Source of the DNA: Porites lobata | Taxonomy: Eukaryota > Cnidaria > Anthozoa > Scleractinia > Poritidae | DNA length: 64,000 nucleotides | Reading direction: 5' to 3' | Assembly: GCA_942486035.1 (NCBI GenBank) | Contig: CALNXK010000101.1 | Coordinates: forward strand, 1,735,001-1,799,000 | In this document: positions 24,801-35,900 of the stretch, piece after piece | How positions within the stretch are numbered: position 1 is the stretch's first letter | Layout: every line of letters starts with the position of its first letter | The notes under the pieces: model-generated | What the model saw: the letters and a program-made list of their open reading frames with translations, nothing else | What the model was told of the DNA's origin: nothing | Databases searched by the model: none | Position numbers and translations under genes: made by a program

Positions 24801-27672
24801 AACGATGATAATAAGCGGAGTGTGCACATCACTGCTCCGTGCAAATATTATTGTACTACACTTGCAAGCAAATATAAATTTGCTAATATATTGGTTTTCT
24901 GAATTGGCACAAGACAATCATCCATAACATTGTCCAAAATGAAAAATTATGTAATGCAATTAAGTTCAAACGATATTGTAGTGGATAAATTTCTTAACCA
25001 GTTTAAAAAAACAAAAAATAAAATTTGAACCAAATGTTAAATAATATTGATCTACAAGAATTTAAGTTTTGGCCCAGAAATCTCTTTTCCATGAAATTTT
25101 ATTTATCAATGAGACTAACCGGAGACCTTCCTGAAAACCATCAGATTTGAGAGCTCTGTAATCATTATACAGTAAGTACAGTAAAAGGCTACAAGTAAGA
25201 ATATGTGTTAGCTAACGTTGGCTAGTTATGCCCCCTCTATACAAGAACCTGTTGAGCCTAAAATTTGAAACAGGTTTTTACTTTTAAAATCTATGAAAAC
25301 ATTTTGTACAATTGGACAAATAAGATTTGAAAAGAGTTGTTTAATGCTATTATTGACATTTAAGAGTCAAACTACCTGTAACTGTTACAGCTGAGTGTAA
25401 TAAATTGGGCAAGGCTTTACAATACATTTATGTTATGTTCTTCTTCAGAAAATAAAAACCTATGTAAGAACCTAAACAGCCTAAATTTGTGCTAATTAAC
25501 ATTTATGCAAGAACCTGTTCAACAGGCTAACTTGGGAAAATGCAGGTTCTTACTTGCTAGTTTTTACTGTATTCATGATTTCAATCTTAATGTTCCTTTA
25601 AACAAATCACAAATATAGGTATAGCGGGTGACCCTATTCGGTGGAATGGCGGATTGACCGAACAGAATGACAGAACGGAATGGCAGAATACACGTAATAC
25701 TCTAAAAGGCGAAATATATGGAATATACTAAAACATGGAATTTACACAATATTCTAAAACAAATCACAGAATATACGGAATATTCTAAAACCCAGAATAA
25801 GAGAAAAATCTTTTAAAAAGGATATACATATATGTATACAGTCCACTCCCAAAACTCCAACCCTCGCTACTGACTCAAACCTCATGCTCACTCAAAGTAA
25901 TACTAATTTTTGTTTCTCTTCAGATCATTTCTTTTCTATATAATTTTACCCTCAATAACTTGAACCATGTATTAAGGGCATGACAAGTAAAAAAAAAAAC
26001 AGACTTACGGTAATTATTTGATTTAGCATCTGGGGAGCTTATTTACTTTTGGGTGCCTCAAGGGAGGGTTCTTATTCAGGACAGGGCACTTATTTCTTTT
26101 GTGAGAAACAACCGAATGTGCCGATGGAACTTTCCTTCCTTATATTCACCTTTCTTAAAAAAGCCCACAATGAGAACAAAGTGCAAGTCAAAATGACGGG
26201 ATCAAGGAGACTGGAAAACGGACTTGTTGTCCCTGGATCCTTCCTCGCCAGAATGACCAGCCGAGCAATCACCACAAAATTTGAAGAAGAGATTATTCAT
26301 TTGAAGAATTTATGCACTCACATGGACATAAGACCACTGTTTTTGTAATCTTGCATTACCGTTTGTTTGCGAGCAATTAAAGGAAGATGAACCTTGGTTG
26401 CTATGCACATGTACTCTAATATAAGAATTAGCACAAATCAAGTAATAATATCGTAGTGAAGTTCTACCTTCATTAAAACTTACCGCTTTTTTCAGAAACA
26501 AATCATCTTTTGACAAGTGGTATGCACTCAAAAGCCCTCCCAGTACACGAATAGTTGTCTCAAACAGATTAACATCAACATTTTTTTCAAATGTTAGACT
26601 GTTAGCAACCCAATCACGTGCCTGCTGAAACTCCTCTCGCAGGTTCATTAAAAGCATGGTATCCAAAGAATCAATGATTGTGAGTCCAACACCAAACCAT
26701 TCACCATATGATTTTGAAACTGGACGCAATTCATCATGACCCCATGCATATGTTTTATAACCATCCCAAGCATATCTAAAAGCTTCAACAACTTCCTTTT
26801 GACGATCATTTTGTTTTTCTAAAGGAAGAATATTCACTCCATTAATGTTCAATGCGACAGACTGATCTGCTTGAGGCTGAGGCTTGACCTCACCATCACC
26901 AGCAGTATCTCCTCCATTTTCCCCGGGTCTATCTTCAACATTCACCACTGTATCTCCATAAATCTCCTCTGCTGTTCTTTCTTCCTTTTCCACTTTGCTT
27001 TTATGATCATTATCATTTACTTTTCTCTCAACGTTCTTTCCATCATGACTTATTTTGGCTATAGTTGGTTTTGATTGAATTCTATCCTTTAATTTTGGAG
27101 GCCCTTTCTTTACAAAACCATGTTGTTTTCTAAGCTCTTCCAGTTCTTTTAAGCGACTGTCAATGATATCCTGCTTATTGACCCTATTAAATTTAAGTAA
27201 ATGTTCATTAGAAAGCATGTGTTCTTTATGATCCATAGCTGAATCCCAACCATTGGAACTGTAACCATGTGAAATAAGTCCTTTCCGCCAGATCACTATT
27301 GTTACACAACCAAGAACACAAAACAAGATGAGCAATGACCTTTGAAATGACGACAAGGCTCTCCATTTCTGCAATGAAATTAAACATGAAGAATTATCAC
27401 AAGAGTACACTAGGTTTTAGTAAAATCCAACTAGTGGTCTATTATCAATGCTGCTTTCTGATTGGTTGAGCTACTACTAGGCTATATGTTATAGCCCACT
27501 GGTTGTGAACAGCGCCGGCTTTTTGGCGGCAAAAAAGGATTAAAGTCTAGCTTTAACTAGCTAAAATCTTTTTATTCTCGATATTTTTGACCAGCAAGTT
27601 GGATGTTACTAAAACAATTATTTTTTTTCGCCCTCATGGCCTCTGAGTCAATAGCCCATTCGGCTGACTCAG

Positions 27673-27707
<35 letters not shown>

Positions 27708-28162
27708 ATCCATTGGTGCGGTACATGTAGTAAGCTTAAAATACTGAAAGTTAAGGTTTACATCATTTTTGCCTGCTTTTCTAAACTGAACTTGATATAA
27801 TACCACGTTGTGACAAGGGAACCAAATTAATGAATAAATAACCACCGGAAAATAAGGCTTACATGATTGTAGCACTTGAAATCAACCTTTCGTATTTGGG
27901 ATGAGGGATATTTCAATACATGCTGTTGTCGATTGTCGGCAACAAGACTATTAGTTAAGAAATTACCAAGATAAAGACAAACACAAAATACATGTTCAAA
28001 CGACCGCCATCATAACAGTACCATAATCATAACAGCTGGTTTATTTACCCTGTAAATGGACGTATGTCTCCGACTCTTGCTGTTGTGATCATCTTTGTCG
28101 GCTTTCCATGGCATAGAAACAGAGATAAAATCCCGCGATCCTTTATACGGCGAAAAACTCAT
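21815..28162 (-). CDS. MAN1B1: ER mannosyl-oligosaccharide 1,2-alpha-mannosidase, seven exons, 673 aa
   Basis: Glycosyl hydrolase family 47 enzyme that trims mannose from N-glycans in the early secretory pathway and marks misfolded glycoproteins for degradation. Exons in transcript order: 28162-28049, 27368-26484, 24724-24536, 24444-24257, 23333-23210, 22805-22611, 22141-21815; spliced 2022 bases including TAG. A short cytoplasmic head carrying RDFISV and HNSKS precedes one transmembrane segment (about residues 49-65), then a charged linker to about 205, then the catalytic domain: YAWGHDELRPVSKSYGEWFG, IIDSLDTM, FETTIR (E308), TLGARGDSYYEYLLKQW (D440), LLRPETVESL (E576) and FNTEAH (calcium-binding T663). 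The paired cysteines in VCFLPGT and ETCVQM are kept, so all key residues are present. Start chosen at the first ATG in frame with the conserved RDFISV segment. Phases match at all junctions. Confidence 0.95.
22430..22632. repeat. 54-bp tandem repeat carrying copies of a splice donor
   Basis: Four units with starts at 22439, 22493, 22547 and 22601 (CAACACTTACCCTGACTGTG…). The unit at 22601 spans the true 3' end of a MAN1B1 exon and its 5' splice site (minus strand ACAGTTAGG|GTAAGTG). The other three lie in the intron and carry the same junction: two keep GTAAGTG, one reads GTTAGTG. Confidence 0.92.
24015..24036. repeat. G homopolymer run in a MAN1B1 intron
   Basis: About 20 consecutive G on the plus strand. 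Length is likely variable and may be imprecise in the assembly. Confidence 0.8.
24725..26483. other. MAN1B1 intron with one identified element
   Basis: Contains the Tc1-like MITE at 25177-25571 and, at 25660-25800, a loose AT-rich array of GGAATATTCTAAAAC-type phrases. A 99-codon plus-strand frame at 26049 shows no known domain. Confidence 0.5.
25177..25571. mobile_element. CAGTAAAAA-family MITE (Tc1/mariner-like ends)
   Basis: TA followed by CAGTAAAAGGCTACAAGTAA at the left and TTACTTGCTAGTTTTTACTG followed by TA at the right. Interior phrases AGAACCTGTTGAGCCTAAAA and CAGGTTCTT recur inverted. TA target sites and CAGT ends fit Tc1/mariner derivatives. A related copy spans 43970-44892. Confidence 0.75.
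27612..27703. mobile_element. Palindromic repeat in MAN1B1 intron 1
   Basis: AACAATTATT … AATAATTGTT bracket a near-palindrome with TCTGAGTCAATAGCCCATTC mirrored by inverse TGACTCAGAGCCCATTCGGG. Likely the terminal part of a dispersed DNA element that begins near 27430. Confidence 0.6.
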
Positions 28163-28660
28163 ATCTCCGTGGTAATCAATAAGCGAAACACGCAACAGCT
28201 CGCAACATCTAGCAAAAATCTGTGGCCAAAAGATTCATCGTTGATTCGATTCCAATATTATATCGCCAACAACAATAACTAATGCCGCTCTTCTCTGCCA
28301 TTTTAGCATAAAATTAGCACTTAGTACCCAGGCTTAGACTTACGGGGTAACACAACGAGCTCAAATTTCTTCACGAGCGCGAAGCGCGGGCGGTTGGTTT
28401 TTTTGTTTTCTGCGACCAACTACCGGAACCGGAAATGAGAAGCGAAGTACTTTGAGAAAGTCTACACGAACACATGCACAGTGAGTACCGACAGCTATGC
28501 CATGCTGATGAGCCCCAAGCCAAGCCCCGAAATCGCCTGTGAACAGGCTCTCTGTAAGGGAAAGGCTAAAAAAATCGCTAGGAGGGCAAGAGGAAGAGTC
28601 TAGACAAACCTTTAGGACCGCCGTTCCACGCCACCCACTGTGCATATATAAGATTCTGAT
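28163..28660 (-). promoter_or_regulatory. Upstream region of MAN1B1 with a dispersed repeat
   Basis: The sequence before the MAN1B1 ATG must hold its 5' UTR and promoter, but no TATA box or other motif stands out. About 28375-28640 is repeat-like: CGAGCGCGAAGCGCGGGCGG at one side, and AGAGCCTGTTCACAGGCG on the minus strand, a phrase shared with 29070-29125 (AGAGAGCCTGTTCGCAGGC). Confidence 0.4.
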
Positions 28661-29196
28661 ACAAGAATGGCGGGAACACTGACTGTTAACGAAGGGAGTT
28701 TATTTAGCCGCATTGAAGATCTCAAATAAAATCTTCTGGGATCAGAGGGCAAATCACACCGACTAGAAACAATAAGCGCATAAAATAAATCAATATGCGT
28801 GTCACGACAAAAATCACAGTTGTTAAGTTAAAACTAAACCAGTTCAGTTAAAACTAAACGCCAGAGAAAAAATTCATTGGAAAATCGGCATTTTGGCACG
28901 AGGTAAAAGTCGTGTGTTGCCCAACGTACCGACCCCGTTTTTACACTTTCAAATGTATCCACGAGACAGATAACGATCTTGCTGACAGGTGATCGGCAAT
29001 TACATCAAGAGGGGGAATAGCGGCCTCAAATGTTTGTCTACAGGCTTTCCCCTTTTCCCTTCACTCTCCTCGCGATTTTTTTACCCTTTCCCCAAACAGA
29101 GAGCCTGTTCGCAGGCAAAGCCCCAACAGCTGCCAGGCGATATGGTTTTTGTGCATGCGTAAGGTACTGCCCATAACCTACTCTTAGTACACTAAC

Positions 29197-29900
29197 TAAG
29201 GTTTGCCACAAGTTGCTCGGCAACTTTTTGGCAACTTCAACGCATTTCGAGCAACTTTTCTCGTTTCGAGCAACTTTTTACATTCTAAGCAATTTCTCTA
29301 GTTATCTTCTAAATCTGAGATATCGGAGCAGCTTTTAGCGCTTAAATTGACCTTTGCTCCATAATTCACAATGTAGACAAATTCCCTGTAAAAAAAGGAG
29401 CCAAATACTCCTCCCTGGTTCAGATCATGGGCGCCAGACAAAAGTAGGCGGGCTGCTAGGTCAGCGGTTTTTAGACAAAATTCAAAATTCACTCTCGAGT
29501 GACTTGAGTGTCTCGGGTGAAGAGGGTCGTTCAGCAATTTTATTGACTCATTACACTTTTTGGTAGCCTGTGAACGGCAGACGTTTCTCCTCGTTCATCG
29601 CCGTTGAGGGACGTTTCGCGAGGAGAAACGTCGTTTCTCCTCGCGAAACGCCCCTCAGCGGCGATGAGCGAGGAGAAACGTCTGCCGTTCGCAGACTAAT
29701 TTTTTGGTTGAGGATAAAGTTATTTAGCAACGCTAGTTGCGCCGCAAAATTGCACAAAAATGCTTAGAAATGTTACTTTTGTTGTACAATTTGCATATTT
29801 TAGCATCAAAAAGCTACTTTTGGTTGTTTTTTTTTAGCAACGTTTTGAGAAATTACGAGATACTTTTTGGAAAATCTCGAGCAACTTGTGGAAAGCCCTA
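29197..29900. mobile_element. hAT-like DNA element, 704 bp, with 8-bp TSD
   Basis: Left end TAAGGTTTGCCACAAGTTGC, right end CGAGCAACTTGTGGAAAGCC followed by CTA. ACACTAAC occurs directly outside both ends (29189-29196 and 29901-29908). The body is rich in GAGCAACTT phrases and carries a nested MITE at 29564-29698. No transposase frame. Confidence 0.85.
29564..29698. mobile_element. TAGCCTG-family foldback MITE, nested
   Basis: Almost perfect hairpin: GAACGGCAGACGTTTCTCCT at the left, its inverse AGGAGAAACGTCTGCCGTTC at the right, loop near 29631. Ends TAGCCTG and CAGACTA. Flanks ACTTTTTGG and ATTTTTTGG form a 9-bp duplication with one change. Inserted into the element at 29197-29900. Confidence 0.85.
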
Positions 29901-29908
29901 ACACTAAC

Positions 29909-31469
29909 ACGGTGATAAATGCTACGGTAATTAAAATCGAAATGTTTGATGGATCGTGGTCATGGTGATGTTTATCCTGAACATTTTGTGGGGCTAACTC
30001 TTTACGAGGCTAATTCACTATGAACCTATGAAGCACTGGCCTCTGTAAACACTTTTGGCAAGGAAACTGGACACAAACGTATGTTGACTTGTACTAAGTA
30101 GCGGCCTGTTTACATGGAGATGGGGGACCCTAGATAGGTGAGGTAACATATGGCGGGTCACCCCACCAGTCATGTAAACGTTATCCACGGCGGATCATTT
30201 AAGTGGAAATTGAAGTGAACAACACAGTAAACAAGACTGTTATGGAATTGAATTCAACTATTTTATTCACAATTGCTTAGATACAAGTAGGCATGGAAAC
30301 GATGAGGAGCGACTGAGGAGAGACGGCTGTATTCAAAGGCAAAAAAACCCGTGACAACGCTCAACGTGAAATGACCAGTCATAACAGCATAAACTCAAGG
30401 AACAAACTCTTATTATTCAGCAACGTGTTCGGTGACCAAAGGTCCTTGAGATGTAACAGTCAATCATAAAAAAACTTATTTTAAATTAAAGTTCATTGAA
30501 GTTTCGGAAGACGATTTGAGATCTAGAATTTTCGGAACATTTGTTGTAAAATTTCTTGCTTGCCTGCCTCTCCTAGGATTTTCGAACATCTACAAAGTGG
30601 TATAATTACCCATTTTTAACGGATTTTGACCCTAAAAAAGGCCACCTAGAATTTTCGGGAGCCTTTTCCTGGCTGAAATTTTCGAGAAGGTAAGTTTTTA
30701 TCCCTATAATTTTCGGATCACTAGACTTTCAGCTAGGAAATCCGAACAGATGAAAAGTTTTCAGGGGATAAATATATGCCTATATCTACCGTTTAAATAC
30801 CAAAATGCGTTCAACAATGCTATGTTCAGTGGTTTTGAACTATAACCTCGTTGGGTGCCCCTGAAGTGTTAGACACCAAAAAAAAAGGTAACATGCTTGA
30901 AAAACATAAAATATGAAACAACTGAAGTGTAGATACTTTTCGGTGATAAACATAAGGAAGTATGAACGCATTTCAGGAAAGAAAAAAGACTTCAACTTGA
31001 CGTTTCGTTCGTTCCAACATACATCTTCAGAAGTAATAAACCGTTGAATAACAACAGAAATTTAAAAGTAGAATAAGTAACTAATAAAGAAACAAAAGAT
31101 AACATATGGTAGGAACATTTGCATATAAAAGAAAAAACATGCAGACTAAAAAAGGTAAAGTTTTTTTTTCCCTGCTGACAATTTTCATTTACGGAAGGTT
31201 ATAAATCCCTATTCAGCAGAGTCTCAAGCTACTGTGAGTTCGTGTTACATACCATGGTGGAAATCACATGAAGTTTAATTTACTAAAGCAGTAAAGCACT
31301 AGCTAGCACTTATTGCCGAGTTTTGTTATTCCCGAAGCCACATCAAATTTAGAATATTCATTTCATAACTCAAGTTATAATCAATACGGCACATTCATCG
31401 GAAACTTTGAGGTCAGTTTAATAGTCACAGAAAACAACTCTACAAAAATGAATATCAACCATAACAAAA
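29909..31469. other. Intergenic stretch with one element fragment
   Basis: Contains copy B of the CAGGGGCACCC family (30480-30863) and, at about 30985-31030, ACTTGACGTTTCGTTCGTTC with CATCTTCAGAAG, which resembles the ends of Penelope-like or related retroelements; too short to classify. No gene seen. Confidence 0.4.
30480..30863. mobile_element. CAGGGGCACCCAACG-family element, copy B (one end intact)
   Basis: The right end reads CTCGTTGGGTGCCCCTG; the body has the family's repeated CTAGAATTTTCGG phrases. The left terminus is not visible, so it is truncated or decayed. Confidence 0.65.
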
Positions 31470-31673
31470 TAGCCTGTTCACAGACCCTCTATTTTCTCTT
31501 CAAAGTCCATCGAGCGCGCGAGATTAAAAATAAACCGCGGGGAATTTATTGATCGCCAGCGCAAGGGGGTAGGGGTGGCTCTCGCTTGCTCGCCTCGCTC
31601 GCGCGCTCCTTTTTCGAAAGCTGTTTTCCGAAAGAACGAAAAGAAAGATAAAACAGCGTCTGGGTACAGGCTA
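31470..31673. mobile_element. TAGCCTG-family MITE, 204 bp
   Basis: Ends TAGCCTGTTCACAGACCC and TGGGTACAGGCTA. ATAACAAAA is found directly on both sides. The core has a GC-rich stretch GCTCGCTCGCGCGCTCC. Confidence 0.82.
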
Positions 31674-31682
31674 ATAACAAAA

Positions 31683-32980
31683 GAAGAGAAGGTTCTACCG
31701 AACAATCAGCGGTAACGGGCGCCTGGATAAATTCTATTAGTTAGATGATCACTTGTATCTGTCGTCTTTTAAAGACTTAACTAATATTAGAACTACGCTT
31801 GTAAAAGCTGGAACTGATTAAGACTTTCTAAATCAGTGGAAGCAGTGAATCTTTATGAAGTCATATCCCTTACCATTTTATTTCTTACTAAAACTACAGT
31901 AGTCCTATTAAAAACGCTGTTTTACTTGTATGTCACACAGGTCACACGTGTTTTCCTTTTTAACATTTTAAATATTTTCTTTTTTAACATTTTAAATATT
32001 TTTTTATTTTTTTTTAGACTTGATGATTACGCCACTCTGTTGAAAAAAATACTAGCGGCCTTATTTATTTGGCGCGCGAAGCGCGCTGCGGAGCACCATG
32101 GGTAAGAAAATGTGGTAATCTTTTTTAACAAATTAAACAGATTCTATGTACTGGCCACTGTCAGTTGTAATTGTAAATAATACGGAAATGTGTATCCGTT
32201 TTTTAAAGTTTAAGCTTAGATTTTGTCTGTCTGTTTGGAATATAGAGCCAGAGAAAGTCTCAACGATAAAAACGGCAACAGAGATCTAGACGAGAGATAA
32301 AAACAAAGGAGTCATTTTTTTGTTGGAAGAACAACATGAAAAGGGCGGTGACAAAATGAGAAATTTTAGTGAAAATGAGCGGCGTCACGCGAACTCCATA
32401 AAAAAGGAAGCGTTTGGTCGTGCAAAACAACGGCAAAGAATGTACAAAAAAGTGTGCTGCACGTGCAAGGACTTTTTTGTTAATTAGACCTATTGTTGTT
32501 TTTTTCTCCGTTCTCTGGCGTTGAGGGCTACATTTTTATTTTGTTTGAACAAACATATTAGGACGTTGAAATATAAGTGATTGTTGTTGTAGATGTTAAA
32601 ATAAATCTAGTAAGCTTTGAATTCTGAGTAACAGGGGAAACAAATACAACTTTCACATTACTTCATGGATTCTACACAAAACGCCCAGAATGCTTGTAAA
32701 TTGTGAACGCGTAAATTGAGGAACTCCACTTTGCACTCCAAACAAACTCTTTTTTCTAAAACAAAGGGATGATGTTACCCAATCCTAGATCATCACTAAC
32801 AATTATTTTTCCATTGCTCGAGTAATAGCCATACTGTATATGTAGTTCATGTAGCTACCGACTTTAATATAAGGCTATCAATCTACCAAATACACGACTC
32901 CTTATAAGAATCTGTTCCGCAGAAAAATTTCATAAGCAAGCTAGGCAGTTAATAAGTTATTAATGGGGTTTAATAACTTA
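31683..32980. other. 3' flank of the GPR107-like gene; no other gene
   Basis: Includes a short duplication TTTTTAACATTTTAAATATT (about 31957-31997), the palindromic phrase GGCGCGCGAAGCGCGCTGCG at 32070-32090 typical of a dispersed repeat end, and a fragment of the AGGGACTTT MITE near 32400-32530. AATAAA on the minus strand at 32535-32540 is a possible polyadenylation signal for the gene below. Confidence 0.4.
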
Positions 32981-35900
32981 TTATGCAGTTTCAAATATTC
33001 TCTTTCCGTCCGATGAAGGTTGAAGCCTGGTAACTCCTTCGGTAAGACCTGCATTTGTAACCCTGAAATGGAGATAACGAAAAGATGAACAAGTCAAACA
33101 CGCTGAAATGACGACAGATGGTGTACTGGAATGGTCATTAAGATACTTACACTTCTTCCATTTCCATTTCATCATCACTGTCACCTTGAGGCACATGAAG
33201 GTAGGGATTATCTGGAGCAGGTCGGAATTTATATCTGCAGAACCAAGAAACTCTATTACAAAAGCCCACCGGCGCTAAACACATACTGCACTGACGCACT
33301 TCAGGCACTCGTTTTCTTTCTTTCCGCGCGCGTATTAGACTGAACTCGGCTCTCATAGTGGGTTGTCTTAGAGTTTTTTTTTTGGCAACCTTGAGCAAAG
33401 TTTTCTGGGAAGGCATCATTAAGCCTTATGAAGGACCAATTCTCAAGTCTGGCAAAGTCTGCTGCGTCGAATATCTTCTCATATTTCGTCTCATTTCGGG
33501 CTATATGTTACCCTGGGTGCCAGAGACTTTTCTAGCGCGGTTTCCGGTTTCTGTCAAGAGATGTGTCGGCCTTCGGCCAACACAGAAAATTCCCGCCGCA
33601 CGCGAGAAAAGTACCCAGGGTAGCTATATGTGTGAAAGACTGACCCCAGGCTTGAGACGGAAAGACTGGATATTGCAAGCTTTGTTGTTTGCAGTAACAA
33701 GTCTTTGGCCTCACAAAGTAGGTTCCAGGGGTGAAATCTATTCGGCGAGATGGAAATTAATGCTGATTTCTGACCAGGCCAAAGACGTATTTAAAAATTG
33801 TTTTGAAGGCGGGGGCTCCATGTCGCCTTTTCAACCTATGGTTTACATCCGGGATCTGGAATAAATCGACTGTGTGAGTCGAGAAAAGTTCCATGTGATG
33901 ATTTATGTGGGGAAAGCGAGACTTTTACGGAGTAATTTGACGATGTTTCGCCCTTGTTAAGCGTGGAAGTATTACGAGTGGTTTGCGGAAGTGTTCTGAA
34001 TGCCGGCAAAGTCATTTATTGTGTGATTTACCGAATGTGTTGACAGGTATGTGGTTGGGCTCGTGTTACCAGAAAACTTTCTGCCAAGCATAAAAACGCT
34101 TCGTGAGGGTTTAGTGTAGGTAGGTGATTTTGCCTTAGAAAGCCGATTCTGTGCTCAAAGATTGTGGATTTTACATCTAGTGTTTTCAGCATAGACTTAG
34201 CTATGGGCCTCATGGTTTGACTGACTAACAAGCTATACTTTCCCGACGTTTCAAACTCGTTGTTAATTTCATCGCAAAATCCCGTTACTTCTGCGAGGAA
34301 AATTTACCGTTTGTTGCCAGCAATAAAGTTGTCATTGTTAAGCCTCCGCTAGTGACTTTTAACTGCTTTTTATTCGACTTAGATGCCAAATTGTTAAAAT
34401 GCACTTGAAATTTCTTTAGCCACGAGTTAGCAAATCCAGACAAGCGTTTTTATGCTTGACACAAAGTTTTCTCAACCATATAACTGTCAACAACCTCGGT
34501 AATCACACAATAAATTTCGCGGAAATCACAACACTTTCGAAAACCACTCATAATATTGCCACATTTAACACGGGCGAAACATCGTCAAATTACTCCGACC
34601 GAAAACCTCTCGCTTTCTCCACATAAATCGTCACATGAAACTTTTCTCGACTCAAACAGTCGATTTATTCAAGATCCCGGATGTAAACCAGAGGTTGAAA
34701 AGGAGACATGGAGTCCCCCGCCTTCAAAACAATTTTTAACTAAGTGTTTGGCCTGGTCAGAAATCAACATCAATCTCCCCGAATGGATTTCACCCTTAGA
34801 GCCTTCTTTGTGAGTCCAAAGACTTGTTACTGTCAACAACGAAGCTTGCAATATCCAATCTTTCTGTCTCAAGCCCGGGATCAGTCTTTCACCTGTGTAG
34901 CCCGAAATGAGACGAAATACAAGAAGATATTGGACGCAGCAGACTTTGCAGACGCGAGAATTGGTCCTTCATAAGGCTGAATGATGCCTTCCGGAAAACT
35001 TTGCTCAAGGCAGCCAAAAAGAGAGAATAGATCATTTGCACGATGACGTCATTTTACTACTACGACCAGAAGCCTTCAGGGTTTTAGGGTTTTTGTTTTT
35101 TAAACCTCGCTGGGATTTATCAAATTTAAACATGAAAGGAAAACGAAAAGGATTCTGGTCGTAGTAGTAAAATGACGCCATCGTGCAAAAGGCCTATTAT
35201 GGGAAGCTATGAAAAACTTTTTTGGGGGCGGGGGTAGATTGATGGCCAGTGAGAAACTCATCAAAATCTATGTACTGCAGCCTATTCAGTAAATATTCGG
35301 TAGAAATTAAATAAATAAAAGTAACCATGAAGAAAAAAACATGCTCCACTACAAGAATCTGTCAGTATATACCGTAGAGAGATTTCTGTAGCCATGTTTT
35401 TGCAAATCCAGTCAGATGTACAGTCTCTATTTTTTTTGGAGGGGGGGGAATCCAGAAACAGATTATGAGGCCACAATAATCTACCTTTTGGCTGGATTCT
35501 GCGGGTCAAAATCCCAAATCAGATTTATCATATTCAACACTTCACTTGAACGTCTCTTTTCAGCTTTTTGGAAAAAAGGGGTGGGGAAGGCATTAAAAAA
35601 AAAACAGTCTATGCGACAAAGCATTATTCCACGTAAAATCGTATAAATAACAATTACCGCACTGCTAACCTTCTAAAGGTTCGTTTACACATATGATTTG
35701 TTGCGCTATGTTACTGCGTCTTATGTAGCGATTTCGTGGCGATTTTATGAAGATTTCCAATTTTTATGTAACAGTTACTGCAACATTTTCCTCTGATGTA
35801 AATGCTCATTTAAAGAGGTAGTCTCCTTTGCACCTCAGGAGCAGAAATCAGAGAAATCAAATGGCAAAGAAATTCGAGCAAGTTCAAATTAACTATGATT

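Noticed and set aside
26310..27410. 366-codon frame as a complete gene
   Set aside because: It is MAN1B1 exon 2 read through both splice sites; residues before 27368 and after 26484 are intron.
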